In this document: positions 49,454 through 58,505 of the stretch, piece by piece
How the letters are laid out: each line of letters begins with the position of its first letter
Numbering within the stretch: position 1 is the first letter of the stretch
DNA from: Chloroflexota bacterium
Lineage (GTDB): Bacteria; Chloroflexota; Anaerolineae; Anaerolineales; Anaerolineaceae
Direction of reading: 5' to 3'
Length of the DNA stretch: 64,000 bases
Assembly: GCA_029561345.1 (NCBI GenBank)
Contig: JAKQJC010000065.1
Span: forward strand, 17,753 to 81,752
The notes under the pieces: generated by a model
The model's database searches: none
Told to the model about the DNA's origin: nothing
The model's input: only the letters and a program-made list of their open reading frames with translations
Translations under genes and position numbers: made by a program

Positions 49454-49821
49454 GATTCACCTCCAGGGGTGGGCGGGGTATTTCTTGAAGACCACGCGCT
49501 GGCGGCCTTCTGGATTTCGTTGTTGAGCTTTTGCAGGGCGTTCAGCAGGTCGCCGCGGGCCTGGCTTTGCAGTTCGCCGCTTTCCACACGGCGGCGGATG
49601 TCGGCCACTTCGGCCTGCAGGCGCTGGCCGGCTTCGGAAGCCGAAAATTCGTTGGCGGCGCGGTTAATGGCCTCAGAGGCCTGTTTGAGGCCGTTTTCCA
49701 GGTCACCCTGCAGTGATTGGCGCTCGGGGCTTTCCCAGGCGCTTTTGAACAGGCTGCTCAGGTTGCGCCCGAGGGCGTTCAATTCGTCGTTCAGTGAGGA
49801 AGGGGGCTGGTTGCTCATCAT
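49450..49821 (-). CDS. Coiled-coil hypothetical protein
   Basis: A 123-residue soluble helical protein without signal or membrane segment. Residues 20-105 show heptad-like hydrophobic spacing (LGRNLSSLFKSAWES, LQAEVADIRRRVESGEL), suggesting a coiled coil; the ends are Pro/Ser rich. It is coupled by four-base overlaps to the flavin reductase upstream and the membrane protein downstream, so it may be a cytoplasmic partner of the latter. Confidence 0.75.
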   Translation of the reverse strand: MMSNQPPSSLNDELNALGRNLSSLFKSAWESPERQSLQGDLENGLKQASEAINRAANEFSASEAGQRLQAEVADIRRRVESGELQSQARGDLLNALQKLNNEIQKAASAWSSRNTPPTPGGES

Positions 49822-50366
49822 GACTCCCGCGGGCCGGTGTAAAGGGACTGGTAGGCGCTGGTGCCCTGCACGGCCAGAATTTCGCCAAAATAAATGCGGT
49901 GGTAGTCTTTGCCGGGATAATTTTTATCGAGGCGCGGCTCGAGGAAATGGGCCGGGTCAATATCATCCCAGTAGAATTTCTGGCATTCAATCACCAGTTC
50001 CGCCTCGGCAAAGGCCGGAGCCGCCACCTGGCGCGCCGCCACCGGAGTGAGCCCTGAGAGGGCGATTTTGTCGCCGTCGCGGCCCGAGCGAGTGCCCAGC
50101 AGACGCAGGGCTTCGCGCTGGCTCTCGGGGAAAGCGCAGAGGGTGAAGGTCTCGAATTTTTCGGTGAATTCATAGGTGTAGCGCGTGGGCCGCACGGCGA
50201 TCATGGCGAAGGGCCGGCTCCACATGCAGCCCAGGCTGCCCCAGGCCACGGTCATGGCGTTGTATTGGCCGGTGGCAAAGTCGCCGCTGGTGAGCAGCAG
50301 CCATTGATTTTCAAAAAGACTGTACGCTTGCACGGTCAGCTGGTCAATCGGAATCTTTTCTAACAT
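49818..50366 (-). CDS. Flavin reductase family protein
   Basis: A 182-residue FMN-binding split-barrel protein. NAMTVAWGSLGCMW near 36-50 and MIAVRPTRYTYEF near 55-67 are the FMN-binding segments of the flavin-reductase-like family, followed by FTLCAFPES. Members reduce flavin with NAD(P)H or bind FMN as part of oxidoreductases; the partner is unknown. It heads an operon of three coupled genes. A long gap before the next minus gene (50486) makes a separate transcript likely. Confidence 0.85.
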   Translation of the reverse strand: MLEKIPIDQLTVQAYSLFENQWLLLTSGDFATGQYNAMTVAWGSLGCMWSRPFAMIAVRPTRYTYEFTEKFETFTLCAFPESQREALRLLGTRSGRDGDKIALSGLTPVAARQVAAPAFAEAELVIECQKFYWDDIDPAHFLEPRLDKNYPGKDYHRIYFGEILAVQGTSAYQSLYTGPRES

Positions 50367-50485
50367 GTTTACCTCGTTTGGAGATGGTGAATTAATTTTA
50401 CCATCATTTTCGGCGGCATTGGAAAGGGTTAACCTGATTATAATGAAAGCCGGTAGATAAACGCACCATTCCCTTTTCTATCGTT

Positions 50486-51205
50486 TTACACCGGCGGCCA
50501 GGGGAAGGGGCGGCGGGTGGTGGGGGGCATGGGAAAAACCGGCACGGCCAGCAGAGCCTGGGCGCGGCGCAGCATGGCGCGAATTTCGGCGGGGCGCAGA
50601 AGTTTTTTTAAAGCCAGCCAGGCCGGTGCAGTGGGATTAAGCTGCTCAACAAAACAGGATAGGCTGCTCAACAGCTCTGGCGGGATGGGCGTGCCGGCAA
50701 AAAGCCACAGCACCGTGCGCAGCTTGTCTTCGCGGTGAAAGCACAGCCCGTGGTCGATCAACCAGATATGCCGTTCCGCGTCGAGAAAGATATGCCCGCT
50801 TTTGCGGTCGGCGTTGTTGATCAGCGCATCCAGCAGCACCACCGGCCGCAGGCGTTCCTGATCGGCCAGGGAGAAATTGAAAAAGTGATCTTCAGGGTTA
50901 TGGGGGATGAAGAGCTGCACCGACCCTCCGCCGGCCGGCCCGGCGCGGCGCAGCACGGTAGGCGGCACCAGTTCCCAGCCCAGCAGGCGTGAAACCTGGT
51001 AAGCCGCCACCTCACGGCGGGTGAGGGTGCCGGTGGGAAAATCCCACAGCGGGCGCTCGCCGCGGGTGGGTTTATAAACCACCCGCAGGGTTTCACCATT
51101 GGCGCTGATGCGCGCCAGAAAGGTGGTATTAGAGCCAGCCGCAAACTGGCCTTCAAGCTGCAATTTACCCCGCTGCAAGGCCAGAATGAGCGCTTCGTGA
51201 TCCAT
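50486..51205 (-). CDS. SCO1664 family protein
   Basis: A 239-residue protein of the SCO1664 family, with a PI3/4-kinase-like fold. VVYKPTRGERPLWDFPTGTL near 42-60, then LFIPHNPEDHFF, then LLDALINNADRKSGHIF near 128-145 and WLIDHGLCFH near 150-160, resembling the kinase catalytic (NADRK) and metal (DHG) loops. The biochemical activity of the family is not established. It follows the DUF3090 gene by five bases; the same pair is found next to each other in Actinobacteria. Confidence 0.85.
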   Translation of the reverse strand: MDHEALILALQRGKLQLEGQFAAGSNTTFLARISANGETLRVVYKPTRGERPLWDFPTGTLTRREVAAYQVSRLLGWELVPPTVLRRAGPAGGGSVQLFIPHNPEDHFFNFSLADQERLRPVVLLDALINNADRKSGHIFLDAERHIWLIDHGLCFHREDKLRTVLWLFAGTPIPPELLSSLSCFVEQLNPTAPAWLALKKLLRPAEIRAMLRRAQALLAVPVFPMPPTTRRPFPWPPV

Positions 51206-51210
51206 GGAAA

Positions 51211-51738
51211 TCAGTGTTTCTTGTGACCGTTTTTCTTGGGGCAGAAATGGCCTTCAGGGTTCATCGGTTCGCCGCACTGCGGGCAAATGGGCCGCCCCTG
51301 GTTGATGACATGGTGGCTCCAAATGGCGAGGGCGTTCAACTGCGAACGAGTGCACCAGAACCGCGCCACCATGGCTTCATTGGCGCGTTCTTCTTCCATA
51401 GTAATTTGGCGCGCCACCATCACCGCCAGGTCGCGGTCGGTATCGTAACCCAGGCCGAAATCGCCGATGTGGAACAACGGGTCCACTGGCGGGGAAATAT
51501 GCATGTCCGCTTCGTTAAAATCGGGGCTGGCCTCCTCCAAATTGGGAAAGCGTTCCAAAATTTCTTTCAGGAACTGCTCCACCCCCATGGTGAACGATTG
51601 CAGTTGAATCTTCTCCAGCACCAGGGTGATGACTTCGGCGTCTTTCCGGGCCTGAATATAAAAGACGCGCTCACCGGGTTTGCCAATGGCATCGGCAGTG
51701 ATTATGTCAACGGGATCCAGTTCAATTTCTTCGGGCAT
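51211..51738 (-). CDS. DUF3090 protein with C-terminal zinc ribbon
   Basis: 175 residues. The bulk (IGKPGERVFYIQARKDAE near 18-35 and FGLGYDTDRDLAVMVARQ near 95-112) matches DUF3090. The C-terminus has CPQCGEPMNPEGHFCPKKNGH, a likely zinc-binding element. The function is unknown. Paired with SCO1664 here as in Actinobacteria, where a histidine-phosphatase gene often completes the trio; I do not see one here. Confidence 0.85.
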   Translation of the reverse strand: MPEEIELDPVDIITADAIGKPGERVFYIQARKDAEVITLVLEKIQLQSFTMGVEQFLKEILERFPNLEEASPDFNEADMHISPPVDPLFHIGDFGLGYDTDRDLAVMVARQITMEEERANEAMVARFWCTRSQLNALAIWSHHVINQGRPICPQCGEPMNPEGHFCPKKNGHKKH

Positions 51739-51780
51739 GGTGTATCCTTCTCAAGGCAGTTTTTGGGTTTTACATCGCGT

Positions 51781-54700
51781 TTATTGAATACGCAGCGGTT
51801 CCACGCGGACATTGTCGTTGCCAGCCATGCGCACCAGTTCGTTGACCAGTTCAGGGGTCAGGTTGGTGGCGTCATTGGGAAATTCGAGACGGTAGAAATA
51901 GCCGTGCTCAAAGATCTGAAAAGCAAAACGGTCTTCGCCGGGGGAAGAGATGAGCGTTCCCTGCAGGCGTTTGATGCGGTTGTTGTCGCGGGCCTTGTCA
52001 TCGGAGGCGCGCAGGGTGATGATCACCATGCGCCGTTCCTTGGGATCTTTGGAGACGGGCATGGGGCCGAGCAGGAAGGGCGGCATGGCGGTCAGAGCAG
52101 GCGCGGCGGCTTCTTCGGTCAGAGAAACAGCCTGCGCGGCTGCCGCCGGCGGAGCCGCCAGGGTGGGCCGGGTGAGCAGGTCTTCGGGCTCTTCCGGCAT
52201 GGGCGGTTCTGCGGCCTCTTCGGGCTCGGGGAGAGCGGCGGCGTAGACGGGGGGCAGTTCGGCCACGCTGCTGGTTTGTTGGGGCGGCATGTCAGAAAGC
52301 CAGTCGTCAAAGGCGGAAGGCGGCATTTCTGGCATCCAGTCCTCATCAGAGGGCGGCGGCGTTTCGCGCACAAACTCCGGCGCTTCGAGCGGAGTTTCGA
52401 GGTCGGTCATCACATCGGGCATGGCCGGGGCGGCAAAAGCGCGCGGCAAAGGCTCATCAGAGGCGGCAGAAGCGGGCGAGGCGCCCGGCACGGAGGCGCG
52501 CGGAGCGTTCGGGTCATCGGGCTTTTCCAGCACGATGCGGTCCACCAGCACCTTGGGGTCTGAGCCTTCAGCATCCACCTTGCCTTCGACTGAAATGATC
52601 CGCCCATCGCCCACCAGGCTGCCGTATTTCTCCCAGGCCGATGGGAAGATCACCAGTTCAATGCGGCCCTGCAAGTCTTCAATGGTGGCAAAACCCATGG
52701 GTTTGCCCTTGGCGGTGACATGTGCGCGCGAGGCGGTGATCATACCGCCGACAATGACTTTTTCCTTGTTGGCAGCTTCTTCAAGCTGGTTGGAAAGATG
52801 CGTCACCCGCCCGCGCAGGTTGTTGATGTAGGCGTTGAGGGGATGGTCAGAGACATACAGGCCGATCAGCTCGCGTTCCCAGGCCAGGTATTGGGGTTTG
52901 TCGGGGACGGCATCGGTGGGCAGGCTGATCTCTTCGCCGACGCCGTCGCTGACCAGGGCGCCAAAAAGGCTCATCTGCCCGGCTTCAAGGGCGCGGAAGT
53001 GGCTGGTGCTGAAGCCCATGATGGTTTCGATGCCTTTGAGCAGGGCGGCGCGTTCGCCGAAGCAATCCAGCGCCCCCACCTGAATGAGGCTTTCCAGGGC
53101 GCGGCGGCCCACCAGGCGCATATCCACACGCCGGGCAAAATCGCCCAGGGTGGTGAAGGGGCCGTCGGCGCGCGCCTTGAGAATGGCATCCACCGGGCCG
53201 GCGCCCACATTCTTGATGGCGCCGAGGCCAAAGCGGATGGCCGGGCTTTGATCGGGGCGGTCTTCAATGGTGAAATCCCAGCCGCTGTAGCACACATTGG
53301 GCGGCAGCACGTCAATGCCCATCGAGCGGCAGTCGGCGGCATAGAAGGCCACCTTGTCCGTCTCGTTTTTGGAGGCTGACATCAGAGCGGTCATATATTC
53401 GACCGTGTAGTGGGTTTTCAGGTAGGCGGTTTGCACGGCAATGACGCCGTAATCGGCGGCATGGCTCTTGTTGAAGCCGTAGCGGGCAAATTCCTTCCAT
53501 TCTTCGAAAATTTTGCGCGCAATTTCTTCATCAATGCCCTTTTCCACCGCACCCCTGACGAATTTGTCGTGGTGTTTGGCAATGGCTTCGGCGTTTTTCT
53601 TCGAAATGGCCTTGCGCAGTTCATCCGATTCGCTGGCAGTGTAGCCGGCCAGTTCGATGGCGGCGAACATGATCTGCTCCTGATAGATGGGGATGCCGTA
53701 GGTTTCGCCAAAAATGGGCTCCATTTTGGGGTGCAGATATTGGGGCTTTTCCTCACCGTGCATGCAGCGGATGTATTTGGGGATGAATTCCAGCGGGCCG
53801 GGGCGGTAGAGGGCCACCATGGCGATGACATTGGCCAGGTTCTTGGGCTTCATCTGCACCATGTAGCGCGTCATGCCGGTGCCTTCCAATTGGAACACGC
53901 CGGCGGTGTGCCCGCGCCCGAGAAATTCAAAGGTCTCAGGGTCGTCAAGCGGAATATTATGCAGACTGTAATCAATGCCGTGGCGCGCCTTGATCAGGTC
54001 GCAGGCGCGTGCCATGATGGTGAGGGTGGCCAGACCGAGGAAGTCCACCTTCAGCAGGCCCAGGCTTTCCACCATGGTCATTTCAAACTGGCAGACCGCC
54101 TTGATGGGGCTGTCTTCAGAACCGCTGGTGGGGCGGTGCAGGGGGGCATATTCGATGATCGGGCGGTCGCTGATGATCACCCCGGCGGCATGGGTGCCGG
54201 CGTTGCGCACCGTGCCTTCCATTTTACTCGCAGTGTCAATCAGAGCGCGGGTTTGGTCGTCGGCCGTGCTGTAAATGTTCAGCAGTTCTGAGGGCGGTTC
54301 GTTTTCAGCCTTTTTAAGCAGTTCGGCGATGCTCACCGATTTGCCCTGCTGGTTGGGGATGGTTTTAGCGATGCGGTCCACTTCGGAGCGCTGGATACCC
54401 ATCACCCGGCCCACGTCGCGGATGGCCGCGCGCGCGCCGAGGGTGCCAAAGGTGATGATCTGCGAGACCTTGTCGTCGCCGTAGGTGCGGGCGCAGTATT
54501 CCAGCATGCGCGGGCGCAGGTCATCCTGAAAATCGAGGTCAATATCGGGCATGGAGATACGCCCCGGATTAAGGAAGCGTTCAAAGATAAGGCCCTGTTC
54601 GATGGGCTCCACCAGGGTGATATCAAGGCAGTAGGCCACCATGGAGCCGGCGGCCGAACCGCGCGCATTGTACCAGATGCCCTCGCCGCGGGCGTAGCGG

Positions 54701-55737
54701 CACAGATCCCACACAATGAGGAAGTAGGTGTCGAAGCCCATGGTGTGGATGACGCCCAGTTCGTATTCCAGACGCTCGCGCACCCGCGGGTCGCTGGTGA
54801 CGCGGGACCCATAGCGGCGCGCCAGGCCTTCTTCGCAGAGCTGGCGCAGGCGGGTTTCAGCGGTCATGCCTTCGGGCAGGGCAAAGAGCGGCAAATGGTA
54901 GCCTTTTTTGATCAGCTCCAGATTGCAGCGCTCGGCAATCAGCAGGGTGTTTGAGAGGGATTCAGGCACTTCGGCAAAAAGGGCCGACATTTCTTCCGGC
55001 GAGCGCAGGTAATAGGAGCTGTCGCTCATGCGGAAGCGGTTAGGGTCGTCGAGGGTGGCGGTGGTCTGAATGGCCAGCAGCACATCCTGCAGGCGGGCGT
55101 CATCGGGGTTGATGTAGTGCACATCGTTGGTGGCTACATAGCGCGCCTTGTAGCGCGGGCCCAGTTCCAGCAGGGTTTTGTTGATCTGTTCCAGTTCGGG
55201 AATATTATGCTGCTGCAGCTCGAGGAAGAAATTATCTTCGCCGAACACCTCGTAGTACCAGTCGAGCTTTTTGCGCGCGGCTTCGACCCCTTCGCGCATG
55301 ATGGCACGCGGCACATCGGCGGCCATGCAGCCTGAAGTGGCGATCAGGCCTTCGGCGTGGGCAGCCAGGTATTCATGATCCACACGGGGGTGGTAATAGA
55401 AGCCTTCCAGCTGGGCGGTGGAGGCAATTTGCAGCAGGTTCTTATAGCCAGTTTCGTTCTGCGCCAGCAGCAGCATGTGGTTGGCCTGTTTGTCGAGTTT
55501 GGAGTCGCGCTGGGTCATGCTGCGCGGCGAAAGATAGGCCTCGAGGCCAATGATGGGCTTGACGCCGGCAGCCAGGGCGGCCTTGTAGAACTCGATGGCG
55601 CCAAACATGGTGCCGTGGTCGGTCAGGGCGACCGCCGGCATGCCCATTTCGACCACGCGCTTCATCAATTTCTTGATGTCGCTGAAGCCGTCGAGGACCG
55701 AGTAGGTGGTATGGACGTGAAGATGAACGAAAGACAT
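51781..55737 (-). CDS. dnaE: DNA polymerase III subunit alpha
   Basis: The replicative polymerase. 1318 residues. PHP domain 1-210 (HLHVHTTYSVLDG, VALTDHGTMFG), polymerase core with the catalytic Asp pair in PDIDLDFQDD (near 400) and a third in KVDFLGLATL (near 560), tandem helix-hairpin-helix region (around 800-900) and an OB fold (around 1000-1080). It then has a Pro/Ala/acidic linker of about 120 residues (about 1090-1215) and an extra C-terminal domain. No intein or frameshift is seen. It is monocistronic with an extended -10 promoter. Confidence 0.96.
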   Translation of the reverse strand: MSFVHLHVHTTYSVLDGFSDIKKLMKRVVEMGMPAVALTDHGTMFGAIEFYKAALAAGVKPIIGLEAYLSPRSMTQRDSKLDKQANHMLLLAQNETGYKNLLQIASTAQLEGFYYHPRVDHEYLAAHAEGLIATSGCMAADVPRAIMREGVEAARKKLDWYYEVFGEDNFFLELQQHNIPELEQINKTLLELGPRYKARYVATNDVHYINPDDARLQDVLLAIQTTATLDDPNRFRMSDSSYYLRSPEEMSALFAEVPESLSNTLLIAERCNLELIKKGYHLPLFALPEGMTAETRLRQLCEEGLARRYGSRVTSDPRVRERLEYELGVIHTMGFDTYFLIVWDLCRYARGEGIWYNARGSAAGSMVAYCLDITLVEPIEQGLIFERFLNPGRISMPDIDLDFQDDLRPRMLEYCARTYGDDKVSQIITFGTLGARAAIRDVGRVMGIQRSEVDRIAKTIPNQQGKSVSIAELLKKAENEPPSELLNIYSTADDQTRALIDTASKMEGTVRNAGTHAAGVIISDRPIIEYAPLHRPTSGSEDSPIKAVCQFEMTMVESLGLLKVDFLGLATLTIMARACDLIKARHGIDYSLHNIPLDDPETFEFLGRGHTAGVFQLEGTGMTRYMVQMKPKNLANVIAMVALYRPGPLEFIPKYIRCMHGEEKPQYLHPKMEPIFGETYGIPIYQEQIMFAAIELAGYTASESDELRKAISKKNAEAIAKHHDKFVRGAVEKGIDEEIARKIFEEWKEFARYGFNKSHAADYGVIAVQTAYLKTHYTVEYMTALMSASKNETDKVAFYAADCRSMGIDVLPPNVCYSGWDFTIEDRPDQSPAIRFGLGAIKNVGAGPVDAILKARADGPFTTLGDFARRVDMRLVGRRALESLIQVGALDCFGERAALLKGIETIMGFSTSHFRALEAGQMSLFGALVSDGVGEEISLPTDAVPDKPQYLAWERELIGLYVSDHPLNAYINNLRGRVTHLSNQLEEAANKEKVIVGGMITASRAHVTAKGKPMGFATIEDLQGRIELVIFPSAWEKYGSLVGDGRIISVEGKVDAEGSDPKVLVDRIVLEKPDDPNAPRASVPGASPASAASDEPLPRAFAAPAMPDVMTDLETPLEAPEFVRETPPPSDEDWMPEMPPSAFDDWLSDMPPQQTSSVAELPPVYAAALPEPEEAAEPPMPEEPEDLLTRPTLAAPPAAAAQAVSLTEEAAAPALTAMPPFLLGPMPVSKDPKERRMVIITLRASDDKARDNNRIKRLQGTLISSPGEDRFAFQIFEHGYFYRLEFPNDATNLTPELVNELVRMAGNDNVRVEPLRIQ

Positions 55738-55774
55738 GGCCTTCCCTTGTACCGGTAATTAGAACATATTATTT

Positions 55775-55783
55775 ATTATAGCA
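55775..55783 (-). promoter_or_regulatory. Extended -10 promoter of dnaE
   Basis: Minus-strand TGCTATAAT (TATAAT 55775-55780 with TG upstream), about 38 bases before the dnaE ATG. Confidence 0.55.
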
Positions 55784-55950
55784 CGGCCGGGGACAGCGAA
55801 GCTTAAAAAATCGCGAGATTTAAGGTTGGCGCGCGGGATGTGTGAAATTACAAATGCCCTGCTTTTAATTGTCAGACAACACTGGCGAAAATGACCGCCT
55901 TAAGCTATGATTAGCATATTCCATTCTCTATCCCTTTTATGAGGTGACCC

Positions 55951-57024
55951 ATGACGGACACAGCGGTTCAATTATGGCAGATGAAACTGGCCCACCCCGT
56001 GATGCCGGCGGCAGGCCCAAATGTGATGGATGCCAAGGCATTGCGCGCCTGCGCCCAGGGCGGCGCGGCGGCGCTGGTGGCCAAAACCATCTCATCCACG
56101 GCGGCGGTGATCCCGCACCCGAATATGGCTGATTTTAAGAATTATTTTCTTAACACCGAGCTGTGGTCGGAAATGAGCGTGGATGAATGGGTGGAACGCG
56201 AACTGCCTGAGGCGCGGCAGATCGGTCTGCCGCTGATTGTCAGCCTGGGCTACAATGCCCAGGATATTGCCATGCTGGCCCCGCGGGTGCGCCCCTTTGC
56301 CGATGCCCTTGAATTGAGCACGCACTACGTGGGCAACGACCCCAAACCGATGCAGGATGCAGTGCGCGCAGCCAAGGATGCCGTGGGCGTGCCGGTGATG
56401 GTCAAGTTGAGCCCCTTCCGCGATGTGCACGGCACGGCGGTGGCGGCCCAGGAGGCCGGGGCCGATGGTATCATCTGCGTCAATTCGTTTGGCCCGGCCC
56501 TGGGGGTGGATATTGAAAACGGCGGCCGCCTGTGGATGGGCGGCAAGGGCTACGGCTGGATCTCCGGCCCGGCGCTCAAGCCGATTGCCCTGCGCGCGGT
56601 GTATGATGTGGCCCGCTCGGTGGATATTCCGGTGATTGGGGTGGGGGGCATTTCAAAGGGGACGGATGTGGTGGAATATTTGATGGCCGGAGCCAGCGCC
56701 GTGCAGGTCTGCACAGCGGCCATCACCCGCGGACAGACCATTTACGGTAAAATTGCCCGCGAACTGGCAATCTGGATGGCGGAACACCATTATGCCTCCA
56801 TCGCGGAGATCAAAGGGCTTGCCCTGCGGCACCCCGAAACGCTGATGAGCGCGCCGCCCCAGCTGCTGCCGGAACGCTGCACGGGCTGCACTTACTGTGT
56901 GACGAGCTGCATGTACGGCGCTCTGTACCTGGAAAACCGCAAAATTCGCCTTCACCCTGAGCTCTGCACCCACTGCGGGCTGTGCCTCTCGCGCTGCCCC
57001 TCTGGCGCGCTGCAGGTGGGCTGA
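55951..57024 (+). CDS. PreA-like dihydropyrimidine/dihydroorotate dehydrogenase with two 4Fe-4S clusters
   Basis: 357 residues. The first 290 form an FMN barrel (MPAAGPNVMDAKALRACAQG, VPVMVKLSP, SVDIPVIGVGGI), and the C-terminus holds two ferredoxin-type clusters, CTGCTYCVTSCMYG near 310 and CTHCGLCLSRCP near 340. The arrangement matches the PreA subunit of dihydropyrimidine dehydrogenases, but the usual partner PreT is not adjacent, so another electron carrier must act. A second paralog (17248-18249) lacks the clusters. A GAGG ribosome site precedes the ATG at 55951; a promoter is not clear. Confidence 0.85.
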   Translation: MTDTAVQLWQMKLAHPVMPAAGPNVMDAKALRACAQGGAAALVAKTISSTAAVIPHPNMADFKNYFLNTELWSEMSVDEWVERELPEARQIGLPLIVSLGYNAQDIAMLAPRVRPFADALELSTHYVGNDPKPMQDAVRAAKDAVGVPVMVKLSPFRDVHGTAVAAQEAGADGIICVNSFGPALGVDIENGGRLWMGGKGYGWISGPALKPIALRAVYDVARSVDIPVIGVGGISKGTDVVEYLMAGASAVQVCTAAITRGQTIYGKIARELAIWMAEHHYASIAEIKGLALRHPETLMSAPPQLLPERCTGCTYCVTSCMYGALYLENRKIRLHPELCTHCGLCLSRCPSGALQVG

Positions 57025-57067
57025 GGCGCATCTGCGCCGGGCCTTGCGCCCCTGGTGGTGACAAATG

Positions 57068-57102
57068 ACTCAACCCTCCTTGCAAAGCAGGGTTGAGTTT
57101 TT
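57068..57102 (+). terminator. Terminator of the PreA-like gene
   Basis: ACTCAACCCT (57068-57077) pairs with AGGGTTGAGT (57089-57098), then a run of T. Confidence 0.85.
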
Positions 57103-57105
57103 AGT

Positions 57106-57133
57106 TTGCTTTTCCCCTGTTTTGGAGTAAGAT
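57106..57133 (+). promoter_or_regulatory. Possible promoter of the MFS-GH2 pair
   Basis: TTGCTT (57106-57111), a 16-base spacer and TAAGAT (57128-57133), 51 bases before the MFS start. Confidence 0.35.
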
Positions 57134-57184
57134 TATCAGATCAATTCACGCCTGTTTTGATTTTCCATTTGGAAAGGTGGACAC

Positions 57185-58483
57185 ATGCCGAAAAACGCCG
57201 CAGGAAACCTCACCTGGCGAGCCTGGCTGATCATGGCCGCCCTTGCCATCACCGGGCAAATTGCCTGGGCGGTGGAAAATTCGTGGTTCAATACCTTCGT
57301 CTATGATGAAATTACCCCCGATCCGCGTCCGGTGGCGTGGATGGTGGCTGGCAGCGCCATTACGGCCACGCTGACCACCCTGCTGATGGGCACCCTTTCA
57401 GACCGCACCCGCACCCGCCTGGGCCGCCGCCGGCCGTTCATCCTTTTCGGTTATATCATGTGGGGCCTTTCCACCATCATTTTCCCGATGGTGGATTATA
57501 TTCAGGTCACCAGCGTGGCCATGGTGATGGTGGTGGTGGCCGATTCGGTGATGACCTTTTTTGGCTCCACGGCCAACGATGCGGCCTTCAATGCCTGGAC
57601 CACCGATGTGGCCCCCAGCGACCAGCGTGGACGGGTGGAAGGGGTGCTGAACCTGAGCCTGTTTCTGGCGCAAATTGTGGCCATGACGGCTGCTGGAACC
57701 CTGATTGACAACGTGGGCTATTTCATCTTCTTCTATTCCCTGGGGGGCGTGGTCATGGTCATTGGTCTGGTGGCCGGTCTGCTGCTTAAGGAGCCCCCGG
57801 CGCCCGCTGAGCAGGCCCCACGCGAGCCTTTCTGGCAGGAATTTGCCAGCCTGTTCAATTTTGACACCCTGCGCACCAACCGCAAATTGTTTATTCTGCT
57901 GCTGTTCATCATGATCACCAACATTGGCATGCAGGTGTCGTTTCCTTATCTGATCATCTATCTTGAAAATTACATCGGGGTGACCAAAACGGAATTCAGC
58001 ATTATCGGCGGGGCGGTGATGCTGGGCAGCGCGGTGGTGTCCATTCCCTTTGGCATTCTGGCCGACCGCTGGAGCAAACGCGCGATGATCGCCATTGGCA
58101 CCATCATTTCCTGCGCGGGCGGCCTCATGCTGTCGCTGGTGAGCAGCCTGCCGCTGCTGGCGCTTTCGGGCTTTTTGTGGCAGGGCTTTTCGGTGGCGGC
58201 TTCCATTGCTTCGGTGGCCTGGCTGAAAGACCTGCTGCCTGAGCAAAACCGCGGCAAGTTCCTGGGCGTGCGCATGATCTTCTGGGTGGCCATCCCAATG
58301 CTGGTGGGCCCTTCCACCGGCTCATGGCTGATCCAGACTTTCGGCGTTCCGACCGTGGCCAACGGCCAGGCCGGCTTTATTCCGGTGCCCTTGATCTTCC
58401 AGATGGGCTCGGCCATTTCCATGCTTTCGCTTCTGCCCCTGCTGTTCATTCGCAGCAAAGATCAATCCATTGCGCCCGCCTGA
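57185..58483 (+). CDS. MFS transporter, sugar (GPH/SLC45-like) family
   Basis: A 432-residue integral membrane protein with about twelve segments. The segment-2/3 loop LSDRTRTRLGRRRPF is the MFS signature with the GRRRPF form typical of GPH and SLC45 sugar transporters; a second copy-like motif FGILADRWSKRAMIA is in the second half. The next gene is a GH2 glycosidase starting 22 bases downstream, so it probably imports a glycoside or its product. AAAGGTGG ribosome site at the start. Confidence 0.88.
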   Translation: MPKNAAGNLTWRAWLIMAALAITGQIAWAVENSWFNTFVYDEITPDPRPVAWMVAGSAITATLTTLLMGTLSDRTRTRLGRRRPFILFGYIMWGLSTIIFPMVDYIQVTSVAMVMVVVADSVMTFFGSTANDAAFNAWTTDVAPSDQRGRVEGVLNLSLFLAQIVAMTAAGTLIDNVGYFIFFYSLGGVVMVIGLVAGLLLKEPPAPAEQAPREPFWQEFASLFNFDTLRTNRKLFILLLFIMITNIGMQVSFPYLIIYLENYIGVTKTEFSIIGGAVMLGSAVVSIPFGILADRWSKRAMIAIGTIISCAGGLMLSLVSSLPLLALSGFLWQGFSVAASIASVAWLKDLLPEQNRGKFLGVRMIFWVAIPMLVGPSTGSWLIQTFGVPTVANGQAGFIPVPLIFQMGSAISMLSLLPLLFIRSKDQSIAPA

Positions 58484-58505
58484 ACGGGTTCTTTTTGGAG
58501 GTTCC

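Noticed and set aside
51214..52563. A 449-codon open frame opposite DUF3090 and dnaE
   Set aside because: It spans two real genes and an intergenic gap on the other strand and has no plausible start.
51781..55737. Intein or frameshift in dnaE
   Set aside because: The frame is continuous and the polymerase motifs are uninterrupted; the extra length is the C-terminal linker and domain.
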